A stretch of DNA of 64,000 nt from Virgifigura sp964551315 (GCA_964551315.1 CAZKCM010000002.1:1-64000), one strand, 5' to 3'; shown: positions 34,625 to 44,045, numbered from the stretch's first letter. Notes: generated by a model not told the origin, from the letters alone. A program made the numbers and translations.

Positions 34625-36274
34625 ATGGAACGGAACTGGATCGCAAGGTTCTGGCGTTCCTTCTCGGCGGCGGGCCTGCTTTTGGGCACGCTCTTCTTCG
34701 CCGCCTCCCTCACCCCGTCCCTTTTGCCGCGGACCTTCCTGACCCAGGGCATCGTTTCCGGGGCCTCTTTCGCCGCCGGATACGGGATCGGCGTCTTCGG
34801 GCGCTGGCTCGCACGCTATCTGGAACTGCCGGAGCCGCGTGACCGCATTCTGCGACGCATCAAATATGTTGCCGCCGCGACATGCGCCGGCGTCGCCGTC
34901 GCCTTCCTTTGGCGGGCGGCGGAATGGCAGAACTCGATCCGCACCCTCATGGGGCTGGAGCCGGTCGACAGCGCGTATCCGTTCAGGATCGGTCTGATCG
35001 CCCTGCTGACCTTCGTGCTCCTGATGGCCGTGGCCCGGCTGTTTCGCCTCGTCATCAACGTCACGGCGACGTGGCTTCGCCGGTTCGTGCCGCGACGGAT
35101 ATCAAACCTCCTGGGCGTTGTCGCCGCCGTTGCCCTGTTCTGGGTCGTCGTCGACGGCGTGCTGTTCAGGTTCGCGATCCGCGCGGTCGATGCCTCCTTC
35201 CGGGCTTATAACGAGCTGATCGAACCGGAAGTCCAGCCTCCGACCGATCCTCGAAAGACAGGAAGCACCGCGTCTTTGATCGCCTGGGACGATCTCGGAC
35301 GGGCGGGGCGAGAATTCGTCTCCTCCGGGCCGACGCTCGATGAGCTGCGCGTGTTCTCGGGCGATGGTGCCCTTGAGCCGATTCGCGTTTATGTCGGCCT
35401 GAATTCCGCGGATACGCCAGAGGACCGCGCGCGGCTTGCGCTGAAGGAGCTCCAGCGCACGGGCGCCTTCGATCGGACGGTGCTCGTTCTCGTCACGCCC
35501 ACCGGTACCGGATGGGTCGATCCCGCGGCCGTCGACACGCTGGAGTATCTGCACGGCGGCGATCTCGCCAGCGTCGCCATCCAGTACTCCTATCTCCAAA
35601 GCTGGATGTCGCTTCTCGTCGAGCCCGGCTACGGCAAGGAAACCGCCCGTGCGCTCTTCTCGGCGGTCTACCGGCACTGGACCGCGCTTCCCGAGGACAG
35701 CCGGCCAAGGCTGTATCTGCACGGGTTGAGCCTCGGCGCCCTGAACTCGGAGCTGTCCGCCGAGCTGTTCGAGGTTCTCGGCGATCCCATTCACGGCGCG
35801 CTTTGGAGCGGGCCGCCATTCGCCAGCCGGGTCTGGCAATACGTCACCGGCCGCCGCGACGCGGATTCGCCCGCCTGGCTGCCACGGTTTCGGGACGGTT
35901 CCTTCGTTCGCTTCGCGAACCAGGAGAACACCTTGAAGATGCCCGGTGCGCGCTGGGGGCCGATGCGCATCGTCTACCTGCAATACGCAAGCGATCCGGT
36001 CACCTTCTTTGACTACCGCGCCCTGTATCGGCGGCCGGGCTGGATGGGGTCGCCGCGCGGCCCGGACGTGTCTCCCGAACTGCGATGGTATCCGGTCGTG
36101 ACGTTCCTCCAGCTGCTGCTCGACATGGCCATGTCGACGACGGCGCCGATGGGCCATGGGCATGTCTACGCACCGGAGCATTACATCGACGCCTGGATCG
36201 AAGTGACGGACGTGCGGGGCTGGCCCGCCGAGAAGATCGAGCGGCTGAAGCGGACCCTCGCCAGGCGGCCGTAA
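34625..36274 (+). CDS. Membrane-anchored alpha/beta hydrolase
   Basis: A 549-residue protein with four N-terminal membrane helices (residues about 12-190, starting AAGLLLGTLFFAASLTPSLLP) and a C-terminal alpha/beta-hydrolase domain. The layout and the TPSLLPR motif match the Abhydrolase_9_N plus Abhydrolase_9 pair. The nucleophile elbow is GLSLG with Ser369. The late HGHVY/PEHY region near residue 510 may supply the His. The open frame extends 65 codons upstream but is noise-like. Substrate unknown, possibly membrane esters. Confidence 0.85.
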   Translation: MERNWIARFWRSFSAAGLLLGTLFFAASLTPSLLPRTFLTQGIVSGASFAAGYGIGVFGRWLARYLELPEPRDRILRRIKYVAAATCAGVAVAFLWRAAEWQNSIRTLMGLEPVDSAYPFRIGLIALLTFVLLMAVARLFRLVINVTATWLRRFVPRRISNLLGVVAAVALFWVVVDGVLFRFAIRAVDASFRAYNELIEPEVQPPTDPRKTGSTASLIAWDDLGRAGREFVSSGPTLDELRVFSGDGALEPIRVYVGLNSADTPEDRARLALKELQRTGAFDRTVLVLVTPTGTGWVDPAAVDTLEYLHGGDLASVAIQYSYLQSWMSLLVEPGYGKETARALFSAVYRHWTALPEDSRPRLYLHGLSLGALNSELSAELFEVLGDPIHGALWSGPPFASRVWQYVTGRRDADSPAWLPRFRDGSFVRFANQENTLKMPGARWGPMRIVYLQYASDPVTFFDYRALYRRPGWMGSPRGPDVSPELRWYPVVTFLQLLLDMAMSTTAPMGHGHVYAPEHYIDAWIEVTDVRGWPAEKIERLKRTLARRP

Positions 36275-36369
36275 CGTCGGCGGGCCCGTGCATCGAACGG
36301 CGTGGCAATGCGGGTGAACTCCTCGTAAGCTCGCTCGCCATCCGTCGGCCATTCAGGGGACCATCGTCC

Positions 36370-37263
36370 GTGCCCGTCAGCCTGCTCTATGCCCTCACCG
36401 TTCTGATCTGGGGGACGTCCTGGTTCGCGATCGAGCTCCAGATCGGGGTGGTCCCGCCGGAGCTGTCGGTCGCCTATCGGTTCGTGCTGGCGGCCGGCAT
36501 GCTGCTTCTGTATTGCGCGGCGACCGGACGGCGGTTGCGGTTCCCGCTCCGCGACCACCTGTTCATGGCCTTGCAGGGGCTGTTCCTCTTCTCTCTCAAC
36601 TACATGCTGTTCTACGCGGCGGCCCCTTATCTCGCCAGCGGCCTCTTGGCGGTCTGCTTCTCGACCATCGTGGTCATGAACATCGCCAACGGCGCGCTGT
36701 TGTTCCGCCACCCGGTGGACCCGCGGGTGGCGGCGGGCGCGGTCCTCGGCCTCTTCGGGCTCGGCCTCGTGTTCTGGCCGGAGATCGCCGGCTTCTCGTT
36801 CTCCGGCGGGGCGATGCTCGGCCTGGGGCTGTCGGTCGCCGCCACCTATTCCGCGTCGCTCGGCAACATGGTCTCCGTCCGCCACAAGCAGGCGCACATC
36901 CCGGTGGTCGAGAGCAACGCCATCGGCATGGCCTACGGCGCCGTCCTGTCGCTCGCCTTCGCGCTCGCCGGCGGTGCGCCGCTCACCTTCGACTGGTCCT
37001 GGACCTACGTTCTGTCGCTCGTCTATCTGGCGCTGTTCGCCTCGGTGCTGGCCTTCGGCTTCTATCTTACGCTGCTGCAGCGCATCGGCGCCGACCGGGC
37101 GGCTTACGCCACCGTCCTGTTCCCGGTGGTGGCGTTGACCGTGTCGATGCTGTTCGAAGGCTATCGCTGGACCGCGCCCGCGGCGGTCGGCTTCGCCCTG
37201 GTGCTGGCCGGAAACCTGCTGGTGCTGGTGCGCCGAAGGCCGGGGAAGGAAGCCGCGGCCTAA
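36370..37263 (+). CDS. DMT superfamily (EamA) transporter
   Basis: A 297-residue inner-membrane protein with ten predicted helices in two EamA repeats. It starts at GTG (PVSLLYALTVLIWGTSWFAIE) with AGGGGA nine bases upstream. The second repeat ends RWTAPAAVGFALVLAGNLLVLV. Proteins of this group export amino acids or other metabolites. The gene lies between a hydrolase and an aminotransferase on the same strand, and cotranscription with the latter is possible. Confidence 0.88.
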   Translation: MPVSLLYALTVLIWGTSWFAIELQIGVVPPELSVAYRFVLAAGMLLLYCAATGRRLRFPLRDHLFMALQGLFLFSLNYMLFYAAAPYLASGLLAVCFSTIVVMNIANGALLFRHPVDPRVAAGAVLGLFGLGLVFWPEIAGFSFSGGAMLGLGLSVAATYSASLGNMVSVRHKQAHIPVVESNAIGMAYGAVLSLAFALAGGAPLTFDWSWTYVLSLVYLALFASVLAFGFYLTLLQRIGADRAAYATVLFPVVALTVSMLFEGYRWTAPAAVGFALVLAGNLLVLVRRRPGKEAAA

Positions 37264-37382
37264 GCGCGCAGACCATGGAACGGCCCGGTTCGACGCTCTA
37301 AAGCCTTGATCCGTGGCCGCGCTCCGTGCCATCGAGTGATGTTTCAACGCGTTGCAACCGTTCCAACGGAGTGCCTACGGCC

Positions 37383-38609
37383 ATGACTGTGCCCGCAGCG
37401 CCGCAGATCGGTCCGCAAGGACCGGCGCTTCCGATCCGTCCGGCGATCGCCGAGCTCGAGGAATCCCGGATCGTCGATGTCTGGCGCCTGGGGTTCAGCG
37501 TGCCGGACGTGATCGGGCTCTGGGTCGGGGAGGGCGACCTGCCGACGCCCGCCTTCATCTGCGAAGCCGCGACGGCGGCGCTGCGGGCCGGCGAGACCTT
37601 CTACACGCACAAGCGCGGCCTGCCGGAGCTGCGCCAGGCGATCGCGGACTACACGGCCGCGATTCACGGCGTCGCCCTGACCGACGACCGCATCGCCGTG
37701 ACCAGCGCGGGCATGAACGCCATGGTGCTGGTGATGCAGACGGTCATCGGCGCCGGCGACAATCTGGTCGCCGTCACGCCCGTCTGGCCCAATATCTTCG
37801 CGACCGCGGAGATCATGGGCGGCGAGGTCCGCCAGGTTCCGTTGCAACCGGGCGAGGGCGGCTGGACGCTCGACCTCGACCGTCTGTTCGACCGCTGCGA
37901 CGCGCGCACCCGTGCCCTCTACATCGCCACGCCCGGCAACCCGACCGGTTGGATGATGCCGGCGGCGCAACAGCGGGAGGTGATGGCGTTCTGCCGCCGG
38001 CGCGGCATCCTGATGGTCGCCGACGAGGTCTATGGCCGCTTCGTCTACGAGCCTGTGCCGGAAGACGGCCGAGCGGGCGGACGGCGCGACGTCGCTCCCT
38101 CCTTCCTCGAAACCGCCGGTCCTGACGATCCGCTCGTCGTCGTCAACAGCTTCTCGAAGGCCTGGGCGATGACCGGCTGGCGGCTCGGTTGGATGGTGCT
38201 GCCGCGGGCGCTGACGCCGGTGATCGAGCGGCTCATCGAGTTCAACACCTGCGGAGCGCCGCCCTTCCTGCAGCGGGGCGGCATCGTCGCGCTCCGCGAC
38301 GGCGAGCCGTTCGTCGCCGAGATGGTGGCGCGCTGCGGCGCGGGGCGCGATCTCGTGATACGGCGCCTTGGCCAGATGCGCCGCGTCCGCGTTATCCGCC
38401 CGGAAGCGGCCTTCTATGTCATGTTCCAGGTGGAGGGCATGACCGATTCGCTCGCCTTCGCGAAGCGCTTGGTGCGCGAGGCGCGGGTCGGCCTCGCCCC
38501 CGGCAGCGCCTTCGGCCCAGGCGGCGAGGGTCATCTGCGACTCTGCTTCGCCAGCTCGACCGAGCGCCTGGCCGAGGCCATGGACCGGCTCGAACCGCTC
38601 CTCGATTGA
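37383..38609 (+). CDS. Class I/II PLP-dependent aminotransferase
   Basis: A 408-residue fold-type I aminotransferase with the PLP lysine at 259 (VNSFSKAWAMTGWRLGW). Further family features are VGEGDLPTPAFI, the ATPGNPTGWMM loop and ADEVYGRFVYE. It is only distantly similar to the aminotransferase at 33207. The weak GGAG is 11 bases before the ATG. The substrate is unknown; an aspartate-type amino acid is the usual one for this subgroup. Confidence 0.9.
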   Translation: MTVPAAPQIGPQGPALPIRPAIAELEESRIVDVWRLGFSVPDVIGLWVGEGDLPTPAFICEAATAALRAGETFYTHKRGLPELRQAIADYTAAIHGVALTDDRIAVTSAGMNAMVLVMQTVIGAGDNLVAVTPVWPNIFATAEIMGGEVRQVPLQPGEGGWTLDLDRLFDRCDARTRALYIATPGNPTGWMMPAAQQREVMAFCRRRGILMVADEVYGRFVYEPVPEDGRAGGRRDVAPSFLETAGPDDPLVVVNSFSKAWAMTGWRLGWMVLPRALTPVIERLIEFNTCGAPPFLQRGGIVALRDGEPFVAEMVARCGAGRDLVIRRLGQMRRVRVIRPEAAFYVMFQVEGMTDSLAFAKRLVREARVGLAPGSAFGPGGEGHLRLCFASSTERLAEAMDRLEPLLD

Positions 38610-39040
38610 CGACCGGCATTCTTGTAAGCGGTCGCAGAAGTTGAATCTTGAAATCGCGGAAATCCGCCGTTCCAGCGGCCGGGCGGTCGAAGGAGATGAA
38701 TCCGACGGTCAGAATTAAGTAAATCCGGGCCGACTTTCGGTCAGAAAAGATGAATCGCGCGATTCCAGGCATCGAGCCCTGCAGAAGTGATCCGGCACCG
38801 ATCGGCCGAAGTCGTCCGGTGCGATCACGCCGATGACGGCGCGGGGCCGGGGAACGGCCCCACGGGCTCTCCGGCGCAGTTGATTGGCGTCGTATGACCC
38901 CACCCGGCCGAAGAAGAACAGGTTGTGCATCAACGCGATGAGGGCGCGAAGCGCTTCGAGATCTGATCGAGCGGCATCTCGCCACCGCCTGACGCCCAGT
39001 TCTCGACCTGTGCCTTACCGCCCCGAGGACTGCCCGTGCG
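38610..39040. other. 431-base region of decayed sequence
   Basis: No intact gene. On the minus strand around 38860-38910 a frame reads SYDANQLRRRARG, which recalls the conserved YDAN-LR stretch of IS5-family transposases, but it is too short to call an element. The binding-protein frame continues in phase for 36 codons beyond its stop (to 38930). The stretch looks like the left edge of the accessory block. Confidence 0.35.
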
Positions 39041-40111
39041 CTACTGCGCCAAGGCCTCTTCAACTGCCCGCACGTCGAGATCGGCGTTGATCTCGTCGAT
39101 CAGCCTGTTGGTGACGATGGTTGCGGCGTCTACCGGCTGTCGCAGCACGCCGGCCTCGAGCAGCCAGTCCATATAGCTCTGGTAGGTCTCAAGGTTGCTC
39201 TCGCCCCAGTTCTCGGTTTCGCCGTTGAGGGTCCATTTGGTTGTCACGGTCGCCAGCATGGCGGTGCCGCGTTCCAACGCTTCCTCGGCATCGAGGCCGG
39301 AGGGCACCACCTGCGGATAGACCTCCTGAAAGATCTCCATCGCCCTCCGCGGATCCTTGATCGCAAAGATCGCTCCCATGGTGTAGCCCTGCGCCAGCCG
39401 TACCAGAACGTCGGACTGGTTCTCGATCGTCGAAGGCAGCGCCACCATGCTGTTGGCAGGGAAGCTGGCGATCAGCGGATCTTCGATCATGCGCATCGGC
39501 AAACCGGCCAGCTCCATCAACGTGTACTGCGTATCCCACTGGCTCACTGCCTGAATCTCGTCGCGCTGCAGTAGCACGACGCTCTGTGCCGGCTGTCCTG
39601 ACACCACGATGCGGATATCGCGATCCGGGTCGAGCCCGACGCCCGAAACGACAGAGCGTGCGACCACGACGCCGGCGGATGCCATGGACGTGACGCCGAT
39701 ACTGGCGCCCTTGAGATCCTCGTACTTGGTAATCGGACTGTCGGCAGGAACGGCAATCCCGAAGATATTGCGGCGAAACGCGGTGTAGAACACCTGGGTG
39801 TTGACGCCGGTCAGGCTGAGCAGGGCAACCGGCTCCGCCGTCGGAACGGCAACGAGGACTTCGCCCGTCGCAACGTTGCGCACGCAGTCCGACGACCCTT
39901 GAAAGTTCACCACCTCCACGTCGAGCCCCAGCTTCTCGAACCAGCCAAAGTGCTTCGCCACCGCGAATGGAGCAACGCCATGGGTGATCACGCTGGTACA
40001 CCAGCCGACGCGTACTCTCGTCTGGGCCTCGGCCGTGCTGGACACGCCCGTCAATACCAGACAAACCGCGCAACTCGCCGCGAACAACATTTCCGCTGCT
40101 TTGCCGATCAT
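39041..40111 (-). CDS. NitT/TauT-type ABC transporter substrate-binding protein
   Basis: A 356-residue periplasmic binding protein of the NMT1/SsuA-like family. A signal peptide covers about residues 1-29 and the mature start is TRVRVGWCTSVITHGVAPFAVAKHFGWFEKLGLDVEVV, as in binding proteins for nitrate, taurine, sulfonates or thiamine precursors. GGAG lies seven bases before the ATG. It is the last gene of the IclR-controlled transport operon. The ligand is unknown. Confidence 0.9.
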   Translation of the reverse strand: MIGKAAEMLFAASCAVCLVLTGVSSTAEAQTRVRVGWCTSVITHGVAPFAVAKHFGWFEKLGLDVEVVNFQGSSDCVRNVATGEVLVAVPTAEPVALLSLTGVNTQVFYTAFRRNIFGIAVPADSPITKYEDLKGASIGVTSMASAGVVVARSVVSGVGLDPDRDIRIVVSGQPAQSVVLLQRDEIQAVSQWDTQYTLMELAGLPMRMIEDPLIASFPANSMVALPSTIENQSDVLVRLAQGYTMGAIFAIKDPRRAMEIFQEVYPQVVPSGLDAEEALERGTAMLATVTTKWTLNGETENWGESNLETYQSYMDWLLEAGVLRQPVDAATIVTNRLIDEINADLDVRAVEEALAQ

Positions 40112-40260
40112 TTCATGTCTCCTCGGTCGTTTCCTCTGGGCCCCTTGTCGTGTGTTGCAGATTTCAGCGCGGGTCACGCCGGCATGTCCCCTGCCTGCGA
40201 AGCGCTGTCGAGCGGCCATCGATTTTGTGCGGCGAGCGGAATCATCGCGCGCATCGCTCC

Positions 40261-41082
40261 TCAGGACGAAGCCGGTGCAGTCTTGGTGTTGGCCGTGGGA
40301 CCGGCCCGCTCGAACGACTCCCAAAACAGGACGCGGCGGCGTATGGCAAGCAATGTCCGGTTCAGGGCCAAGCCTATCAGTGCGAGGACGATCAGGATCG
40401 AGAACGAACCGCCGATATCCATGACGAAGTTCATGCTCTGCATGAGCATGCCCAATCCCCGCTCGGCGCCGAGGAACTCCGCGACCACCGTTCCGATCAA
40501 CGAAAGCGTGATGGCGATCTCCAGTCCGGCGAAGATGAAGGGCAGAGCGCTCGGCAGTCGCAGCATGAGGAAGATCTGCCGGTTGGTACCGCCGAGCGAA
40601 CGGATGAGATCGATCCGGTCCTTATCCGCCGAATTCAGCCCGGAGATGGTGTTGACCATCAGCGGGAAGAATGCGATCAGCGCCGCCGTCACGATCTTTG
40701 ATGTTATGCCGAGCCCGAACCACAGTACGATCAGTGGAACCAGCGCCACTTTCGGCATGGACAGGAACATCACGACGTAGGGATACATGAAGTAGGCGAC
40801 GTACTTGTTGAGCGCGACCGCGACGCCGAGCAGGAATCCCAGCCCGCAGCCGAGCATGAATCCCGCCAGAACCTCGAACACCGTAACTGCGATATGCTCG
40901 TAGTAGAGCCCGCTGGAGAACCCCTGCCACAGCGCCAGGCCGACCTGGGACGGCGGCGGCAGCACGAATGCGGGGATGCCCAGGAACCGGACGGCCGCCT
41001 CCCACAGGCCGAGGATGAGCGCCAGGAGAGCGACGCTGAGAATCCGATTACGCAGGCTGTCGATGGCAGACAGGTCGGGCAT
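40261..41082 (-). CDS. NitT/TauT-type ABC transporter permease
   Basis: A 273-residue inner-membrane permease of the SsuC/TauC type with about six helices. The EAA loop region is DLIRSLGGTNRQIFLMLRLPSALP. Its ATG overlaps the ATPase stop (TGATG). A gap of 149 bases separates it from the binding-protein gene. Confidence 0.92.
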   Translation of the reverse strand: MPDLSAIDSLRNRILSVALLALILGLWEAAVRFLGIPAFVLPPPSQVGLALWQGFSSGLYYEHIAVTVFEVLAGFMLGCGLGFLLGVAVALNKYVAYFMYPYVVMFLSMPKVALVPLIVLWFGLGITSKIVTAALIAFFPLMVNTISGLNSADKDRIDLIRSLGGTNRQIFLMLRLPSALPFIFAGLEIAITLSLIGTVVAEFLGAERGLGMLMQSMNFVMDIGGSFSILIVLALIGLALNRTLLAIRRRVLFWESFERAGPTANTKTAPASS

Positions 41083-41909
41083 CAGTCGGCCGCTCCAACG
41101 GAACCGAAATGGGCGCGAATGCGGCGGACATAGTCGCCGAAGGCCGGCGTGTTCATGATGTCGAGCGTGCGTTCGCGGGCGAGATCGATGGTCAGGATCT
41201 CGGCGATGCGGCCGGGCCGAGGCGTCATCACGACAACGCGGTCGGCCAGGAAAACGGCCTCGGAGATCGAATGGGTGATGAATAGCACCGTCTTGCTGCG
41301 CGCCATCCAGAGCCGCTGCAGTTCGACGTTCATATGCTCGCGGGTCATCGCGTCGAGCGCTCCGAACGGCTCGTCCATCAGCAGCATTGCCGGGTCGTGA
41401 ACCAGGGCGCGTGCGATTCCTACCCGCTGCTGCATTCCGCCGGACAGTTCGGCCGGATAGCGGTTTTCGAATTCAGCAAGCTTCACGAGATCCAAAAGTT
41501 CGCGAGCGCGGTCCAGGTTTCTGCGCCGATCCCGCTTCTGCACGTCGATCGGCAACAGCACGTTCTCGAGCACCGTGCGCCAGGGGAACAGGACCGGCGA
41601 TTGAAAGACGATGCCAATATCTCGCCTCGGTCCGTCCACGCGTTCGCCACCGAACCAGACGTCACCGGAGCTCGCGGGTATCAGACCGGAGAGAATGCGC
41701 AGGAGCGTCGATTTCCCGCAGCCGGAAGGCCCGACGATGGCGACGAACTCGCCCAGCCCGATGTCGAGCGCGATGTTCTGAAGGGCCACGACACCAGAGT
41801 CCTCACCACCATAGACCTTTCCAACGCCGGCAATACGAATAAACGGGTCTGGGGCCGATGCTGATTTCGAAGACTGCGCTCTGATGCGTGAACCTCCCAA
41901 AATCGCCAT
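41082..41909 (-). CDS. NitT/TauT-type ABC transporter ATPase
   Basis: A 275-residue ATPase with Walker A GPSGCGKST, signature LSGGMQQR, Walker B LLMDEPFGALDAMTRE and the switch His in THSISEA, all in the SsuB/TauB style. The chosen ATG has AGGG six bases upstream. The 5' end lies right behind a broken gamma-glutamyltransferase start, so the operon has probably lost a gene between regulator and transporter. Confidence 0.92.
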   Translation of the reverse strand: MAILGGSRIRAQSSKSASAPDPFIRIAGVGKVYGGEDSGVVALQNIALDIGLGEFVAIVGPSGCGKSTLLRILSGLIPASSGDVWFGGERVDGPRRDIGIVFQSPVLFPWRTVLENVLLPIDVQKRDRRRNLDRARELLDLVKLAEFENRYPAELSGGMQQRVGIARALVHDPAMLLMDEPFGALDAMTREHMNVELQRLWMARSKTVLFITHSISEAVFLADRVVVMTPRPGRIAEILTIDLARERTLDIMNTPAFGDYVRRIRAHFGSVGAAD

Positions 41910-41976
41910 GATCGCCCTTTTCCCGGGTGCTATGCGCCGAGCGCTCGTCCGTCTTTCCGATGATCGGCGGCACCGA

Positions 41977-42159
41977 TCATGCTGCCTCGCCCGTGATCGA
42001 TCCAAAAGTCGCCTCTGCGGCTGCGAAGGCGGCATCAATGGCGTTGCCGCCGACGCGAACGACGGCAAGCCCGAGCATAGAGGCGACGGAATGCGAGGTG
42101 CAGACCATTCTGCCTTCGCCGGCCGCAAGGAACTGACCGGGCTTTTCGAAGCTACCCAC
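41977..42159 (-). pseudogene. Gamma-glutamyltransferase N-terminal fragment
   Basis: A 60-residue frame starting at a GTG that overlaps the IclR stop reads GSFEKPGQFLAAGEGRMVCT, then SHSVASMLGLAVVRVGGNAIDAA. The run from SHxxAS to GGNAxDAA is the well-known N-terminal hallmark of gamma-glutamyltransferases. The frame stops at 41977, while the full enzyme needs more than 500 residues, and the ABC ATPase begins 68 bases later. The gene was therefore cut short by a deletion. Its overlap with the regulator shows that it was once part of this operon. Confidence 0.7.
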
Positions 42160-42973
42160 TGCGATAGGGCTCCGACGAGATCTGCGAGGCGGCGAACGCG
42201 AGCCGCGGTCCGATATCGTTCTCGAGGCGGTCGGCACTCACCTCCGAGGGCATCCCGCCACAATTGACCGCCAGCACCGCTCCGTCGGCAGTCACCACTG
42301 GCGCGCCGACGGCGAAGACATCCGGCAAACGGTCGCCCAGAGAGATGCAGAAGCCGCGCTTTGCGATCGATTCGAACGCCGCATCGATCCTCGACCGGAG
42401 CATGTTCCACTCGGCTTTGCTGTATTGCATGCGAAGCCGCCGCAGCAATGCCTCCCGGTTGGCCTCGGGAAGTCCATAAAGATAGGCGCGGCCCATGGAG
42501 GTCGTGGGGATCGGAAGCCGGGCCCCCAAATCGAAACGCGCAGGACGCATATGCGGATGGCGCGCCGTTTCGATCATCACCATCTCCAGCTGGTCGCGCA
42601 TGCCGAGCGATGCGGGCAAGCGGGAATAATCGGCGAGGTCCTGGAGGACCGGGCGCGCGGCGATGCGGTGCGGCATGCCGGCCAGGAGCGAGTGGCACAG
42701 GGCGACGACGCCGGCGCCGAGCTCATATCGCCCGGTGCGCGCCACGAAGGATAAATAACCCAGCGCCACCAGCGTTTCCGTGAGGCGCGAGATGGTCGAC
42801 CGAGTCAGGCCCGTGCGCTGCGCCAGCTCGGCATTGCTGAGTGACGTCTCGCCGGGCTTGAACGCCCGCAGCACCGCCAGCCCACGAGCCAAGCTCTGCG
42901 TCAGTCGCTTGTCGCCACCGGCATCCAGAATCTCGGTGTTCGCCTTGCGCGCCGCGGTCGCGAGCCTGGCCAT
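42152..42973 (-). CDS. IclR family transcriptional regulator
   Basis: A 273-residue regulator with an N-terminal winged helix (LTQSLARGLAVLRAF, then LSNAELAQRTGLTRSTISRLTETLVALGYL) and a C-terminal effector-binding domain (FDLGARLPIPTTSMGRAYLYGLPE, then VFAVGAPVVTADGAVLAVNCGG). AGGGGG precedes the ATG at 42973; the open frame reaches 43009. It probably controls the transport operon downstream, whose substrate would be its effector. Confidence 0.9.
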   Translation of the reverse strand: MARLATAARKANTEILDAGGDKRLTQSLARGLAVLRAFKPGETSLSNAELAQRTGLTRSTISRLTETLVALGYLSFVARTGRYELGAGVVALCHSLLAGMPHRIAARPVLQDLADYSRLPASLGMRDQLEMVMIETARHPHMRPARFDLGARLPIPTTSMGRAYLYGLPEANREALLRRLRMQYSKAEWNMLRSRIDAAFESIAKRGFCISLGDRLPDVFAVGAPVVTADGAVLAVNCGGMPSEVSADRLENDIGPRLAFAASQISSEPYRSG

Positions 42974-42989
42974 AGACGCCCCCTGCATT

Positions 42990-43022
42990 ACGAAATTTAA
43001 TTGCAACATATGAAATTAATCT
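42990..43022. promoter_or_regulatory. AT-rich operator/promoter candidate of the IclR gene
   Basis: Immediately upstream of the IclR start is a 33-base stretch of very low GC with imperfect inverted symmetry: ATTTAAT on one side and AATTAAT on the other of a TTGCAACATATG-like centre. IclR regulators commonly bind such palindromes overlapping their own promoter. The assignment rests on position and symmetry only. Confidence 0.35.
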
Positions 43023-43226
43023 CGTCAAGCGGCCACCTGCCTCCGTGAGGCTCCATGTCTTGGCGAATGCGTTTTTGCCAATGCCATCGCGGAAGCAGTG
43101 ACTCAGACAGGCCTTGATTGCACATGTGCTGCATCACAAGGGGCTATCGTCGGTCACGGCGCCCGCGTCGATTTAGTGCTGCCGTTTTTTTGGAGAACAT
43201 CGCGGCGCAATACGTCGGAAGCACCG

Positions 43227-43713
43227 ATGGATCGGCCGGTGCACTTATGCTCAGAAGCCGGCGGTCAAGGCCGATGGCGCGCGGAAAACTTGCCATTTCT
43301 GCCGCAAGCGCCGCACCGGAATTCCCCTGTCGCAGCTTGCGGACCGCATCGATGATGTGATGCAGCGGTACTATGCACCCACTCCTGACGCGCCCGGCAC
43401 CGAGGGCTATATCATCGATCCGGAGATCGGCTGGGTGCGCCGGGGCACACCTGTCCGCGACGTCATCGCCGAAATCGCGAATGTCAGTGATAGCCTCGCA
43501 TCCGCCATCGTCGATCACCTCGGGGACAGGTATGCCTGGGATGCGTTTGATGGCGGTTACGAGAATCCATACAGCTCCGAGACTTACGGCACGTTATGCG
43601 AATGCGCGAAAACGAGAGCGAGGAATTGCCGTTTTGAATGGGAACGTGTCAGCCTAGCTGAGTGCTGGCGCTGCCCCCAGAAGCACCGGCAATTCCGCCG
43701 CATGCATTGTTAG
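43227..43713 (+). pseudogene. Fragment resembling the N-terminal domain of RES-type toxins
   Basis: From about 43264 one frame reads KADGARKTCHFCRKRRTGIP, then LADRIDDVMQRYYAPTPDAPG, IGWVRRGTPVRDVIAEIA and FDGGYENPYSSETYG. The CxxC, the helical LADRID-VM-RYY, the RRG-PV-DVI-EIA and the GGYE-PY-SE segments resemble the HEPN/RES N-terminal domain that precedes the RES NAD-degrading toxin domain. The start (ATG at 43227, DRPVHLCSEA) is in another frame, so there is a frameshift near 43250-43262. Beyond about 43600 the similarity stops, and no RES catalytic domain follows. Confidence 0.55.
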
Positions 43714-43823
43714 AGGTGCCGGCCAGCACCGCTGCCCGGCGCGAAAAATCCGCCCTACCCTCTGCTGTCGTCCTTGAACGCCAGCAACGTTGGTTCCTGA
43801 TACCGTCCGGCCGCGGGACCCGC

Positions 43824-44045
43824 ATGAGCGAAGAGGCGCTCTGGCGCCCGCGCGGCCCCGCGCGCTATCTCGACCGGATCGAGCGCGCCTTCGAGGCGGG
43901 ACATTTCGTTCTCGCGCCGATACCTGCGCGCTCGTCGGGTTCGAAGAGGCCTTGTCGGTGCGCTTCGCACACGGCCATCATCTGCTGTCGCACGACGCTT
44001 CGATTTCGGATTCAGCTTTTCTGACCGCCTACAATTCTCCACCCT
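43824..44045 (+). pseudogene. Decayed reading frames, unknown origin
   Basis: An ATG at 43824 opens a protein-like stretch (MSEEALWRPRGPARYLDRIE, then RAFEAGHFVLAP). After about 43920 that frame degenerates, while the other forward frames become protein-like (for instance FEEALSVRFAHGHHLLSHD). This is the pattern of a frameshifted gene. It ends near the stop of the beta-propeller gene on the other strand. I do not recognise the family. The stretch 43714-43823 shows nothing else. Confidence 0.3.

Noticed and set aside
34628..34652. GGAAC-N16-GTT motif (EcfG-like)
   Set aside because: It lies inside the first codons of the hydrolase gene, three bases after its ATG, and has no gene behind it.
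38860..38910. IS5-family transposase scrap (SYDANQLRRR)
   Set aside because: Only about ten residues resemble the motif. No inverted repeats and no DDE residues around it, so no mobile element is called.
38930..39043. In-phase continuation of 36 codons after the binding-protein stop
   Set aside because: The protein is already full length for its family (356 residues) and the continuation shows no conserved feature, so readthrough or a premature stop is unnecessary.
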